Origin: Streptomyces sp. AC512_CC834
Lineage (GTDB): Bacteria; Actinomycetota; Actinomycetes; Streptomycetales; Streptomycetaceae
Reading direction: 5' to 3'
DNA: 64,000 nt
Assembly (NCBI RefSeq): GCF_019049325.1
Contig: NZ_JAGMUO010000065.1
Span: forward strand, 1-64,000
The notes under the pieces were generated by a model. It did not search any database. It saw nothing but the letters and a program-made list of their open reading frames with translations, and was not told where the DNA came from. A program made the position numbers and the translations under genes. Position 1 is the first letter of the stretch. Each line of letters opens with the position of its first letter. This document shows positions 1 to 8,770 of the stretch, piece after piece.

Positions 1-75
1 ATCGAGGCTAGCGCCCCGCGCAGCCACGACCACCGTCGACCTTCCCGACAGCAGAGGACAACAACACCACCATGA

Positions 76-521
76 TCAACTTAAGCTAAGTGGCATTGAC
101 CCCTGAGGCGTGGCCACCCACGACAGCACGGACAGCACGTTGACGATCGCGCCACCACCGTTGGAGGCGAGACGGGGAGCGAACGCGCGAATGACCCGCA
201 GGGTGCCGAAGAGATGTGTCTCCAAGTCCTGCCTGACCTTGTCCAGGTCGTCTGCCAGAAGCCGCGCGTGCGTTGCGCTGCCGGCGTTGTTCACCAGCAA
301 GGTGACGTCCTCTGCGGTCGCGGCCGCGTCTGCGATCGACTCCTCGTCCAGCAGATCCAGGCGCAAGGGCGTGATCCGCGGGTCGGAGGTGTCGATCAGC
401 TCCGGACGGCGGGCAGCCGCGTAGACCTTGTCGGCCCCCTGGCCAGCAGCTCATCGACGAAGCGTCGACCGATCCCACGATTGGCGCCGGTCACCAGTGC
501 GGTCGTACCGGAAATGTGCAT
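76..521 (-). pseudogene. short-chain dehydrogenase/reductase, frameshifted and truncated
   Basis: The reading frame starts at an ATG at 521 (GGGATAGG upstream) and shows the Rossmann motif TGANRGIG in the first 20 codons. Near 440 the frame is lost: the sequence needs one extra base in a run of five Gs to continue into ADKVYAAARRPELID and then LRLDLLD and the NNAG motif. The protein stops at 76, just after VNVLSVLSW, immediately before the place where the catalytic YxxxK of the family should be. It is therefore both frameshifted and missing its C-terminal third. It is divergent from the MerR gene at 626, so it was probably that regulator's target. Confidence is high for the family and for the lesions. 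Confidence 0.8.
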
Positions 522-570
522 GACCTATCCCTTTGGTAGCGCGGCGAAGCCCTCCCTCACCGACGTCCGT

Positions 571-600
571 AGGCTAAAACTTCACGTCAGCGTCATAGGC
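571..600. promoter_or_regulatory. candidate MerR-type operator/promoter between divergent genes
   Basis: The 104-bp gap between the broken dehydrogenase and the MerR gene contains, read on the minus strand, ATGACGCTGACGTGAAG followed by a TTAGCC-like -10. The repeated TGACG/GACGTG half-elements between a -35-like and a -10-like box resemble the long-spacer promoters bound by small MerR regulators in actinomycetes. This is a visual match only. Confidence 0.4.
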
Positions 601-625
601 AAATGCAGTCACAAAGAGGTCTGGA

Positions 626-1018
626 ATGGTTACGATGCGTATAGGAGAGGTGGCGGCCGCAGCGGGGGTGAGCGCACGTGCTTTGCGTTACTACGAGGAA
701 CAGGGGCTACTCCGCCCGGAGCGCACCGCAGGGGGTCAGCGGACCTACCCGCAGTCGGCCGTGGACCGTGTGAAGATCATCCAACAGCTCTACGGAGCCG
801 GCCTGAGCAGCCGTTTGATCGAAACCGTACTGCCCGCCGTCGATGCCCGCCGCATGGATCCCGACCTGCTGCGACGCTTGCTCGCCGAACGGGACCGCAT
901 CAAGGAGAAGACCGAAGAACTGCACGAAGCGGGACGCCGACTCGACATCCTGATCGGCCTCGCCACGCAATCAGACCCGTACGCGTGCCCAGCGACGCTC
1001 GACCGGACCATGACGTGA
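626..1018 (+). CDS. MerR-family transcriptional regulator
   Basis: This 130-residue DNA-binding protein has the MerR winged helix at its N-terminus (RIGEVAAAAGVSARALRYYEE, then GLL, residues about 5-27, and GGQRTYPQSAVDRV). A coiled-coil dimerisation region follows from about residue 75 (LLAERDRIKEKTEELHEAGRR). The C-terminus is short with one Cys (YACPATL), so it is probably a small effector-sensing or redox MerR rather than a multidrug type. The ATG at 626 has AGAGG nine bases upstream; an ATG three codons later is possible. It is divergent from the broken dehydrogenase, the classic arrangement for a regulator and its target, and that target is now dead. Confidence 0.88.
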   Translation: MVTMRIGEVAAAAGVSARALRYYEEQGLLRPERTAGGQRTYPQSAVDRVKIIQQLYGAGLSSRLIETVLPAVDARRMDPDLLRRLLAERDRIKEKTEELHEAGRRLDILIGLATQSDPYACPATLDRTMT

Positions 1019-1043
1019 GCCCAGTACCGCTGCAGACGAGTCA

Positions 1044-1803
1044 CTGGACCGTTTTCATCCTGAATATGCGCAGGTCATCGGGGTGTGGATGGCTTGGACG
1101 GCGGTACCGACGCGGCGGGTGGAGCAGCGGGCTCGCCGCAGCAGCCGCCACGTCTTGAGTCGGGCCGTTCGCCGGGGGTCCGGAGTCGGGCATGGTCGCG
1201 GTTGAACTGCTGGTAGTGCTCGGGTTGTTCACTGTGGTGGCAGTACGAGGTGCGGAAGGTCGCGCCGGCGCCCTGGTGGGCGCGGTCAGACGTGGGTGCG
1301 GCCCGGTGCCGCGCGGGAGAACCCCAGTGGGGTGCCGTCGGGTCGTGCGACAACGGGGACGAGCGTGCCGTCGACGATGACGAAGTCTCCCTCGTCCAGG
1401 CCGACGAGAGCCTCGTGCAGGCCGGGCGCCCAGGAGGCCAGGACCTCAGAGTCTCGTCCACGTACCGCCGGGCGGTCGCGGTGGAGACACCGCACCCCGC
1501 CGCGAGCTGAGGCAGCGTCTCGTTCTTGCGCGGATGCACCAGTGCGAGAAGGGCCTGGTGGAAGCAGCCCGGCTTGCGCCATCGCGTACCGCGTTCACAC
1601 CTTCGGGCATGGATGAGCCACGAGACATGCTCGACCAGCTCACGAGGGACATCGAGCGTGGCACGACACGGGACCAGGCGAGGCTCCTCGGGCGAAGCGC
1701 CGTGCGTAGAGAACACCACCGCAACGACCAGGAGCCTCGTCTCGTCACCTCACCCCGCCGACCTGCACCATCACCCCAGCAGGACAGGATGAAGACGGTT
1801 CAC
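1044..1803 (-). mobile_element. IS5-type insertion sequence remnant with terminal inverted repeats
   Basis: The element is bounded by 19-bp imperfect inverted repeats: CTGGACCGTTTTCATCCTG at 1044-1062 and its near-complement (16 of 19) at 1785-1803. Between them lies a decayed DDE transposase on the minus strand. The total of about 760 bp is shorter than is usual for this kind of element, which fits an internal deletion. No clear flanking target duplication was found. Confidence 0.72.
1130..1719 (-). pseudogene. IS5-family DDE transposase, frameshifted and internally deleted
   Basis: The N-terminal half reads VPRELVEHVSWLIHAR, then a helix-turn-helix (LPQLAAGCGVSTATARRYVDE), as in Streptomyces IS5-type transposases. 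Near 1470 the frame must change to continue into LASWAPGLHEALVGLDEGDF and IVDGTLVPV, the segment carrying the first catalytic Asp. After PLGFS the catalytic middle is missing, and a third frame gives the C-terminal piece FNRDHARLRTPGERPDS. There are at least two frameshifts and one deletion, so it is inactive. Confidence 0.75.
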
Positions 1804-1986
1804 TGCTCCTCCTGAGGATTCAGGACTGCGCCAATTTGCCGTCCTTTCGAGGAACGGTCCGAGCAGGAGGGCGCTTCATGGCCGCCGGCATGGCCGGATT
1901 GCGACGGCATTTGCGTCCGATACTCCCCCGGTTCACCTCCCGCTGTTGTGCTTGTCCAGCCGACTTCCCTAACTCAGGAGGCACTT

Positions 1987-2568
1987 GTGAATCTGGTCGT
2001 CAACGGCGACGCCGAAAGAGGGCCCGGCGGGAATGCCGAGCCCGTCGGCACCGTGGCGGGCTGGCGGATCGCCCAGGGCGCCCCCGCGCTCGTCGGGTAC
2101 ACCGTGGGCGGCGGATATCCGACCGCCGCGGATCCGGGGCCCGCGCGCCGCGGCAGCCGCTTCTTCAGCGGTGGCAACTCGCCGCGTACCGCGCTGGTGC
2201 AGGACATCCGGCTGCCGTTCTTCGGACCCGTGGGCAGGGCGGCGGTCGACGCGGGGCGGGTGCGCTACCGGCTGACCGCCTGGCTGGGCGGGTACGCCGG
2301 CCAGGAGGACGGCGCCCGGCTGTCGGCCGAGTTCCGCGACCGGGCGGGGACACCGGTGGCGCTGAGTGTGCTCGGCCCGGTCACCGCCGCCGAACGCGGT
2401 GCGCGCACCGGGCTCCTGGAGCGGACCGCGTCCGCCGCCGTGCCGCCCGGCGCCCGCACCGTCCGGGTGCTGCTCGTCTTCACCCGCAGCGGCGGCGGCA
2501 CGTCCAACGACGGCTACGCCGACGGGATGTCGATGCACCTGACCGCCACGAGGGGACACGACAAGTGA
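1987..2568 (+). CDS. conserved protein of unknown function upstream of PhoD
   Basis: A 193-residue protein starts at GTG 1987, five bases after a perfect AGGAGG; upstream GTG codons lack such a site. It opens VNLVVNGDAERGPG, a beginning seen in carbohydrate-binding-like or F-box-associated beta-sandwich domains ('NGDFE' type). It is rich in short beta-strand patterns (RYRLTAWLGGYAGQEDGARL, VRVLLVF), and no catalytic motif is visible. Its stop overlaps the start of the phosphatase gene (GTGA), so the two are translationally coupled. No signal peptide is visible with this start. I infer an accessory or binding protein; the exact family is not recognised. Confidence 0.7.
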   Translation: MNLVVNGDAERGPGGNAEPVGTVAGWRIAQGAPALVGYTVGGGYPTAADPGPARRGSRFFSGGNSPRTALVQDIRLPFFGPVGRAAVDAGRVRYRLTAWLGGYAGQEDGARLSAEFRDRAGTPVALSVLGPVTAAERGARTGLLERTASAAVPPGARTVRVLLVFTRSGGGTSNDGYADGMSMHLTATRGHDK

Positions 2569-4130
2569 CCAGGATCGACCGACGCGGACTGCTCAAGGCC
2601 GCCGCTGCCGCCGGCGCCCTCAATCTGGCGTGGCCGCTCAGCGCCGGACTGACACCCGCTCAGGCACGGGAGGCCGCGGAGGCGCTCGGTGCCGATTACG
2701 ACCCGGCGCCGTTCACCCTCGGTGTCGCCTCCGGCGACCCCCGGCCGACCGGTGTCCTGCTGTGGACGCGGCTGGCGCCGGAACCCCTGGCCGCCGAACA
2801 GCGGCTGCCCGAGGTGGTCGAGGTGGAGTGGACCGTCGCCCTGGACCGAGGGCTGCGGCGCGTCGTCGCCCACGGCACCGCACCGGCCTCCGCGACGCTC
2901 GGGCACAGCGTCCACGTGCCCGTGAACGGCCTGCGGCCCGGCACCCGTTACTGGTACGGATTCAAGGCGCTGGGCCGGACCTCCCGCGTCGGCCGCACCC
3001 GGACCGCGCCGGCCCACCACGTCGGCAAGGTCCGCTTCGCCGCCGCCAACTGCCAGGCGTTCCACGACGGCTTCTACGCCGCCCACCGCGCCATCGCCCG
3101 GGAGAACGTCGACTTCGTCCTCCACCTCGGCGACTACATCTACGAGCACGGGCAGGTCGGCGGTGTCCCCGCCGACCACGTCCGCGACCACGAGAGCCCC
3201 ACCGTCTTCACCCTCGCCGACTACCGCCGCCGTCACGCTCTCTACAAGGGCGACGCGTCACTGCGCGAGGCGCACGCCGCTCACCCCTGGTTCCTGACCT
3301 GGGACGACCACGAGGCGGCGAACGACTACTCCGGCACCGGCGGCGGTGCCCCCTTCATGCAGCGCCGGGCCGCCGCGTACCAGGCCTGGTACGAGCACAT
3401 GCCGCACCGCGACGACAGCGACGTCGCCCTGCCCGACCCGGAGATCCACCGGGTCCGCCGCTGGGGCGGGCTGCTGGAGCTGACCATTCTGGACCTGCGG
3501 TCCCACCGCTCGGCGCAGAACCTGGCCGACGGCACGATCCTCGGTGCCGGCCAGAAGGACTGGCTCAAGCGTGTCGTCGACCGCGCCCCGGACGCCTGGC
3601 ATGTCTGGGCCAACTCCATCATGCTCAGCCAGCTCCGCGGCTCGCCCGGCGGCCCGTACATGTTCACCGACCAGTGGGACGGCTTCCTCGAGGAGCGCAA
3701 GGAAGTCCTCGGTCATGTGCACGGCAGCGGCCTGGAGGATCTGGTCGTCGTCACGGGCGACTGGCACTCCGCGTTCGTCGACGACATCAGGACCGACTTC
3801 GACGAGACGTCCTCACCCGTTGTGGGCACGGAGTTCACCGCCCACTCCGTCACGTCCGGGGCGTACCCGCCGGACTGGAACAAGGCGAACGGTCCGGTGA
3901 TGGGCGCGGCCAACCCGCACCTGAAGTACTTCGAGGGCAACCGCTACGGCTACGACGTGTACGAGGTCACCCCCGAGCGGTTCAGCGCGCACATGCGAGT
4001 GATCGGCGACCGCCGCGACCCGGCCTCCCCCGTCACCACGCTGACCACGTTCCACGTGGACCGCGGGACGGTCGGCTCCTACGAGGACCGGGCGACGAAG
4101 GACTCCCCCGCGCAGTACCGCCGGGACTGA
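2565..4130 (+). CDS. phoD: PhoD-type alkaline phosphatase/phosphodiesterase, Tat-exported
   Basis: This 521-residue secreted metallophosphatase probably releases phosphate from organic esters outside the cell. The N-terminus has a twin-arginine signal (RIDRRGLLK, residues 3-11, then an Ala/Leu-rich core). Next comes the PhoD N-terminal beta domain (FTLGVASGDPRPTGVLLWTR). The calcineurin-like catalytic domain follows, with metal ligands in HLGDYIYE (about 187-194), WDDHE (about 247-251) and VVTGDWHSAF (about 395-404). The GTG at 2565 overlaps the preceding stop and has AGGGGA nine bases upstream. Length and motifs are complete. PhoD enzymes are usually under PhoP control; I did not identify a convincing Pho box upstream. 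Confidence 0.93.
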   Translation: MTRIDRRGLLKAAAAAGALNLAWPLSAGLTPAQAREAAEALGADYDPAPFTLGVASGDPRPTGVLLWTRLAPEPLAAEQRLPEVVEVEWTVALDRGLRRVVAHGTAPASATLGHSVHVPVNGLRPGTRYWYGFKALGRTSRVGRTRTAPAHHVGKVRFAAANCQAFHDGFYAAHRAIARENVDFVLHLGDYIYEHGQVGGVPADHVRDHESPTVFTLADYRRRHALYKGDASLREAHAAHPWFLTWDDHEAANDYSGTGGGAPFMQRRAAAYQAWYEHMPHRDDSDVALPDPEIHRVRRWGGLLELTILDLRSHRSAQNLADGTILGAGQKDWLKRVVDRAPDAWHVWANSIMLSQLRGSPGGPYMFTDQWDGFLEERKEVLGHVHGSGLEDLVVVTGDWHSAFVDDIRTDFDETSSPVVGTEFTAHSVTSGAYPPDWNKANGPVMGAANPHLKYFEGNRYGYDVYEVTPERFSAHMRVIGDRRDPASPVTTLTTFHVDRGTVGSYEDRATKDSPAQYRRD

Positions 4131-4239
4131 CGCGTTCGCGCGCCGACCCGCCCCGTCGGCACCGGCCTGCCCGCCGGCCTCCGTCCGCACGTCCGCGGCG
4201 TCTGTTCAACACGACGCCGCGGGCGTACGTATACAAGGC

Positions 4240-4995
4240 ATGAGCGACTCTCAATCCAAGGTGCCGTCCCCACTCCCGGACCCCGGAGCCGACCGCCGCG
4301 GTGCCCCGGTGGGCCGGCGCGTGCTGCTGGGCATGCTCGGGCTGGGCGCCGTGGGCGTCGCGGCCGGAGGCCCGATTCAGAACGTGGTCGCCAAGGGCAT
4401 CGACACCGTGGCCCAGAAGGATCCGACGGGCCTGTCGGACCTGCTTCCCGGCAACCGTTTCCGCTACTACACGATCACCTCCTCCACACCCGAGCAGGAC
4501 GAGACGACCTACCGTCTCAGGATCGGCGGCATGGTGGACAAGCCGATGACCTACCGGCTGTCCGACCTGGCCGCGCTGCCCCAGACCAGGACCGTCCGCG
4601 ACGTGCAGTGCGTGACCGGCTGGCGGGTGCCGAAGACCCCCTTCGGCGGGGTGCGCCTGTCCACCCTCCTCGACGCCGCGGGCGTGTCGCCCGACGCCAA
4701 GGCCATCCGGTTCACCTGCTTCGACGGCGCGTACACCGAGAGCCTCACCCTCGACCAGGCCCGCCGGCCCGACGTGCTGGTCGCCACCAGCATGGAGGAC
4801 AAGCCGGTCACCCATGCCCACGGCGGTCCGGTCCGGCTCTACGTGGCCCCGATGTACTTCTACAAGTCCGCGAAATGGCTGTCGGGCATCACCGTCACCG
4901 ACGAGGTGATCCCCGGATACTGGGAGCGCCTGGGCTACGACGTGGACGCGTGGGTGGGGCGCTCGAACGGACGTGACGATGCCCCCACGGTCTGA
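4240..4995 (+). CDS. molybdopterin-dependent oxidoreductase (sulfite oxidase/MsrP-like)
   Basis: This 251-residue protein has a hydrophobic N-terminal stretch after GRR (RRVLLGMLGLGAVGVAAGG), acting as a membrane anchor or export signal. The rest is a single sulfite-oxidase-type molybdopterin domain. The molybdenum-ligating Cys is residue 124 in DVQCVTGW, followed by FGGVRLSTLL, TCFDGAYTESL and APMYFYKSAKWL, all typical of the YedY/MsrP branch. It overlaps the next gene, a membrane cytochrome b, by about 20 bases. The pair should form an extracytoplasmic oxidoreductase that draws electrons from the membrane. The substrate is unknown; methionine-sulfoxide repair is one precedent. Confidence 0.88.
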   Translation: MSDSQSKVPSPLPDPGADRRGAPVGRRVLLGMLGLGAVGVAAGGPIQNVVAKGIDTVAQKDPTGLSDLLPGNRFRYYTITSSTPEQDETTYRLRIGGMVDKPMTYRLSDLAALPQTRTVRDVQCVTGWRVPKTPFGGVRLSTLLDAAGVSPDAKAIRFTCFDGAYTESLTLDQARRPDVLVATSMEDKPVTHAHGGPVRLYVAPMYFYKSAKWLSGITVTDEVIPGYWERLGYDVDAWVGRSNGRDDAPTV

Positions 4996-5692
4996 CTCCG
5001 CCGCACGCTCCGCCCTCCCCCGCACCGGCAGGCTGCTGCGCTTCACCGCCGCGGCGCGCTGGGCCCATCACACCACCGCGGTCCTGGCCGGGGTGTGCAT
5101 CTTCACCGCCGCCTGCCTGTACATATCCCCCCTCGCCCAGCTCGTCGGCCGCCGCCCGCTGGTGACCACCGTGCACGAGTGGTCCGGGATCGCGCTTCCC
5201 GTGCCGGTGCTGCTGGGCATGGCCTCCCGGGCCCTGCGCTCGGACCTGGGACGGCTCAATCGCTTCGCGCCCCACGACCGCCGCTGGCTGAAGGCCGCGG
5301 TCAGGCGCAGCGGGACCTCGGGCATTCCCTCGGGCAAGTTCAACGCGGGCCAGAAGGTCTACGCCTCGTGGACGGCGGGCGCGGGTCTGGTCATGGTGGG
5401 GACGGGGCTGCTGCTCTGGTTCCCGGAACTCGTCTCCCTGTCCGTGCGCATGGGGGCGACGTTCGTGCACGACTGGCTCGCCCTGACGATCGGGGTGGTG
5501 CTGGCCGGGCACATCTGGAAGGCGGCCGGCGACCCCGGGGCCAGGGAGGGCATGTGGCGGAGGACGGTCTCACGGAGGTGGGCGGACCGGGAACACCGGT
5601 TGTGGCGGCAGGAGATGGACGGCCACTCCGATCCGGACACGCTGACGGACCTGCGGACGCTCCCGGAACCGGACCCGGAGTCGCATCTCTGA
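4973..5692 (+). CDS. membrane cytochrome b (b561/MsrQ-like partner)
   Basis: This 239-residue protein has about four transmembrane segments. Candidate haem-binding histidines lie in RWAHHTTA, TTVHEWSG, FVHDWLAL and LAGHIWKA. The cytoplasmic C-terminus is charged and ends in a run of Pro/Glu/Asp. It starts at GTG 4973 (or ATG 4979) inside the end of the molybdopterin enzyme gene, so the two are co-translated and likely form one complex. A shorter decayed relative of its first membrane segment lies at 59.9-60.1 kb. Confidence 0.85.
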   Translation: MTMPPRSDSAARSALPRTGRLLRFTAAARWAHHTTAVLAGVCIFTAACLYISPLAQLVGRRPLVTTVHEWSGIALPVPVLLGMASRALRSDLGRLNRFAPHDRRWLKAAVRRSGTSGIPSGKFNAGQKVYASWTAGAGLVMVGTGLLLWFPELVSLSVRMGATFVHDWLALTIGVVLAGHIWKAAGDPGAREGMWRRTVSRRWADREHRLWRQEMDGHSDPDTLTDLRTLPEPDPESHL

Positions 5693-5694
5693 TC

Positions 5695-5722
5695 TCTGGT
5701 GTCCGTTGTCTGGTGTCCGTTG
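5695..5722. repeat. 14-bp tandem direct repeat
   Basis: TCTGGTGTCCGTTG occurs twice back to back, directly after the cytochrome stop codon and just before the truncated monooxygenase. It may mark the scar where the front of the monooxygenase gene was lost. Confidence 0.7.
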
Positions 5723-5744
5723 TCTATCGGTTCGGTGATGGGTC

Positions 5745-6614
5745 GGGACCGTCCTGCGCGACTGGCGACCCGACCCGGACGACCGGGCCAATCCCGAGAT
5801 CGACCGCGGGCAACTCCGTGACCTGCTGCTCGGCCCTCTCGACGTCCGGTGGGGTCGGGGCGTGACGCAGGTGGTGCCGGGGACCCGGGATGGCGTGCTG
5901 GTCCACTTCGCGGACGGGCGGCAGGAGGCGTTCGACCTCGTGGTCGGCGCGGACGGCGCCTGGTCCCGGATCCGCCCGGCGGTCTCCTCGGCGACACCGC
6001 AGTACACCGGCGTCACCCATGTCGAGACCTCCCTCGACGACGTCGACACCCGCCACCCCGACCTCGCCCGGCTGATCGGCGACGGTTCCATGGCCGTGTA
6101 CGGCGTGAACCGGGGTCTCGTCGCCCAGCGCAACAGCGGCGGCCACGTCAAGGTGTACGCCAAGTTCCGCGCGCCGCTGGACTGGCACACGAACCTGGAC
6201 CTGGCCGACGTCGAGGCCGTGCGCTCGAGCCTGCTGGCTCTGTTCGACGGCTGGGCCGCTCCCGTCCTCGACCTCCTCCGCCACGGCACCGCTTTCGTCC
6301 ACCGCCCGCTCTACGTACTGCCCGTGTCCCACACCTGGACCCACGTCCCCGGGGTGACGCTACTGGGCGACGCCGCCCATCTGATGCCCCTCTTGGGGGC
6401 GGGCGCGAACCTCGCGATGCTGGAAGGCGCCGAACTCGCCGAGTCCATCGCCACCGGCCCCGAGGATCTGGACGAAACCGTCCGCGCCTTCGAGGAACAG
6501 ATGTGGGCACGGGCCGGCAAGTGGGCGAAGATCACGACGGCCGGCCTGGAACGCCTCGTGAGCCCGGACCCCGCCGAAGCCCTCGCCCTCTTCGACCAGG
6601 TCCAGCCGTCCTGA
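5745..6614 (+). pseudogene. TetX-like FAD-dependent monooxygenase lacking its N-terminus
   Basis: Recognisable homology begins at 5745 (GTVLRDWRPDPDD, then NPEIDRGQLRDLLL), directly after an in-frame stop at 5736. It runs through LVVGADGAWSRIR and the second FAD motif GVTLLGDAAHLMPLLGAGAN to the normal C-terminus. Roughly the first 90-100 residues, including the GxGxxG dinucleotide fold, are missing, so FAD binding should be abolished. The first possible start is GTG 5862. It was probably a flavin hydroxylase of the tetracycline-monooxygenase family. The body of the reading frame has no further lesion, which suggests a recent deletion. Confidence 0.8.
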
Positions 6615-6692
6615 CCGCCGAGCTCGAGCGGCAGGCGGAGGCTGGTGCGGCCGTCGGGCAACGCCCGTGACGTCCGCCCACTCTTACCCGGC

Positions 6693-7790
6693 ATGAGAAC
6701 TCCCGCACGATCCGTGTTCCGTCTGCTGGCAGGACTGTTACTCCTCACCGGCGTCCTGACGGCAGGGGCTCAGGTTCCCGCCACCGCGCAGGAGAACCGG
6801 GGCCCGGTCGCCGTCGCCGAGTACGACCTGGGCGACACGGCCTTCCGAGATCCGCAGACCGGCACGGTGAGCGAAGTGCGCGCGGTGGTGCATTACCCGC
6901 GGCACCTCACCGGCCGGGCACCCCTGATCGTCATGGCGCACGGCTCGTGGTGGGCCTGCGACCGCATGGACGCCGCCACCTGGCCCTGTCCGTCCGGCTC
7001 CCGCCCGTTCCCGAGCTATCGCGGCTACGACTATCTCGGCGCCGCACTGGCCGCCCGCGGCTTCGTGGTCGCGTCGATCAGTGTCGACGGCATCAACCAG
7101 ACGTCCTTCGACTACGGCGACCGCGCCCGGCTCGTCAACGAACACCTGCGTCTTTGGAAGCAGTTGGCCGCGGGCCGGGGCGGCCCCCTGACCGACCGGC
7201 TCGTCGACGGGCCCGGGCAACCGGTCGCACCGCGCTTCGCCGGCCACGTCGACATGACCCGCGTCGGCACCCTGGGCCACTCACGCGGCGGCAAGGGCGT
7301 GATGTGGCAGGCGTCCGACAAGCACCGCGCCGAATGGCCGACCGGAGTGCGCGTGCGTGCGGTCCTGGCGCTCGCCCCGGTCAAGTTCGACGACCCCGAG
7401 GGGGACAACAGCGACACACTCGTCACCCGGCTCCCGTTCGCCGTGGTCACCAGCGGCTGTGACGGAGCGGTCCGCGAAGCCGGCCAGGAGTACCTGGACG
7501 ACGTCGCGGGGAAGAACCGGGCGACGGACTACTCCGTGTCGCTCCACAACGCGAACCACAACTTCTTCAACACGACCTGGACGCCGCCCTTCCTGTTCGG
7601 CGAGGACGACAGCACCTGCCCGGACCGGCAGGTGACTCCCGGCCGGCAGCAGGACGCGCTCACCGCCTACGCGACCGCGTTCTTCGGCAGCCAACTCCAG
7701 GGCGACCGAAGGGGGCTGGCGGTCCTGACCGGCGTACAGCCGCTGCCGGGCGGACCGTCGACGACGCGGGTGGTGCCGGCGGTTCGGTGA
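6693..7790 (+). CDS. secreted alpha/beta hydrolase
   Basis: This 365-residue exported hydrolase has a signal peptide (residues 1-34, ending AQVPATAQ). An oxyanion strand LIVMAHGSWWAC follows, and the nucleophile elbow is GHSRGG (Ser near residue 196). The domain resembles platelet-activating-factor-acetylhydrolase or dienelactone-hydrolase-like secreted esterases. Late residues HNANHNFF may carry the catalytic His. Codon 16, inside the signal peptide, is TTA, rare in Streptomyces and dependent on the bldA tRNA. The ATG at 6693 is chosen because it begins the signal peptide. Substrate unknown. Confidence 0.82.
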   Translation: MRTPARSVFRLLAGLLLLTGVLTAGAQVPATAQENRGPVAVAEYDLGDTAFRDPQTGTVSEVRAVVHYPRHLTGRAPLIVMAHGSWWACDRMDAATWPCPSGSRPFPSYRGYDYLGAALAARGFVVASISVDGINQTSFDYGDRARLVNEHLRLWKQLAAGRGGPLTDRLVDGPGQPVAPRFAGHVDMTRVGTLGHSRGGKGVMWQASDKHRAEWPTGVRVRAVLALAPVKFDDPEGDNSDTLVTRLPFAVVTSGCDGAVREAGQEYLDDVAGKNRATDYSVSLHNANHNFFNTTWTPPFLFGEDDSTCPDRQVTPGRQQDALTAYATAFFGSQLQGDRRGLAVLTGVQPLPGGPSTTRVVPAVR

Positions 7791-8156
7791 CGCGCCCACG
7801 GGCGGTGCCGTGGCGTGCGGTGTCCCCGCACGCCACCGCACAGGCACACCGCCTCCGCGTCGGCCGGGACTACGCCGGCCGGTTTGGGAGTGCGCCCTTC
7901 CGCTCCTGCGATGACCGGGGTGCGGGGCGCCGCGGTACGAGCCGTGGATCCGGTGGCCGTGACGCGTCGCGCCGGGGCGCGGCAGCGGGGCGGCCGTGAC
8001 GTGTACGCAGGGTGAGCGTCGGCGATTCCAGCAGGGGCAGGACGGCTGTCCTCGCCTCGTCGGTCGTGCCGGTTTCCGGCGGCGCGCGCTGTCGCGTGGC
8101 GCGTCCGGTGCCCACTGGAGCCGCAGTCCCGCGAAGGGATCGCGCCAGAAGTGCGA

Positions 8157-8770
8157 CCGCGGCGTCCGCCATCGGCGCCGCAGGGCGAGGATGCGCAGAC
8201 CGAAGCCGAGGAACGCCGTGGCGAAGGCGGTGAGGGCGTTCAGCAGCCCGGTGGCCTGCAACAGGGTGACCAGTGCACCGCCGGCCAGTGCGGGGACCGC
8301 GTAGAGGTCGGTGTTCCAGCGCAGCAGCGGCGGCAGTTCGAGGGCGAGCAGGCTGCTCAGTACGCCACCGCCGACGGCGCTGGCTGCGCCGAGGGCGACC
8401 GCGGCGGGAACGTTGAATCCGTGTGACAGCGCCTTGATGGTGCCGGTGACGCTGAAGAGGCCGAGCGCCGCCGCGTCGCCCAGGTCGAAGAGGCGGCCTT
8501 CACGGACCGCCCCGCCGTGGTGGAGCCGGTGGCCGAAGTAGACGATGGCCGCCGCCACGCAGGGTGTCAGGAAGTATCCGAGATCGGTGAAGGCGACGGG
8601 CCGGACTCCGATCACCAGGTCGCGGAAGAGCCCGCCGCCCAGGCCGGCCGCTTCGCTGAGGATCACGGTGCCGATGATGTCGAAGTCCTTGCGCACCGCG
8701 AGGATGCCCCCGGACAGGCGAAGGAGAAGATGCCGATCAGATCCATGGAGTACTGAGCCGCTTGGCTCAC
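8157..8770 (-). pseudogene. TRIC-family cation channel (YvgT/YicG type), frameshifted
   Basis: This is a seven-helix membrane protein of the trimeric intracellular cation channel (UPF0126) family: RKDFDIIGTVILSEAAGLGG, GLFRDLVIG, then RWNTDLYAVPALAGG. The first segment (YSMDLIGIFSFA) is in another frame, and one base is missing near 8717, where FA should run on into LSGGILAVRK. The start is probably the GTG at 8770. After LALRRRWRTPR the frame runs on without a stop for several hundred bases in low-complexity Arg/Pro sequence, so the 3' end is also altered. A single sequencing error could explain the frameshift but not the run-on tail. Confidence 0.7.

Noticed and set aside
1836..2564. Open frame continuing upstream of PhoD, giving a 764-codon product
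   Set aside because: The upstream part is Arg/Gly-rich antisense-like sequence overlapping a better gene in another frame. The twin-arginine signal and GTGA overlap place the PhoD start at 2565.
7281..8156. Long minus-strand frame extending the TRIC channel through the hydrolase gene
   Set aside because: It is low-complexity and lies opposite a well-supported hydrolase. The family similarity ends at about 8157.
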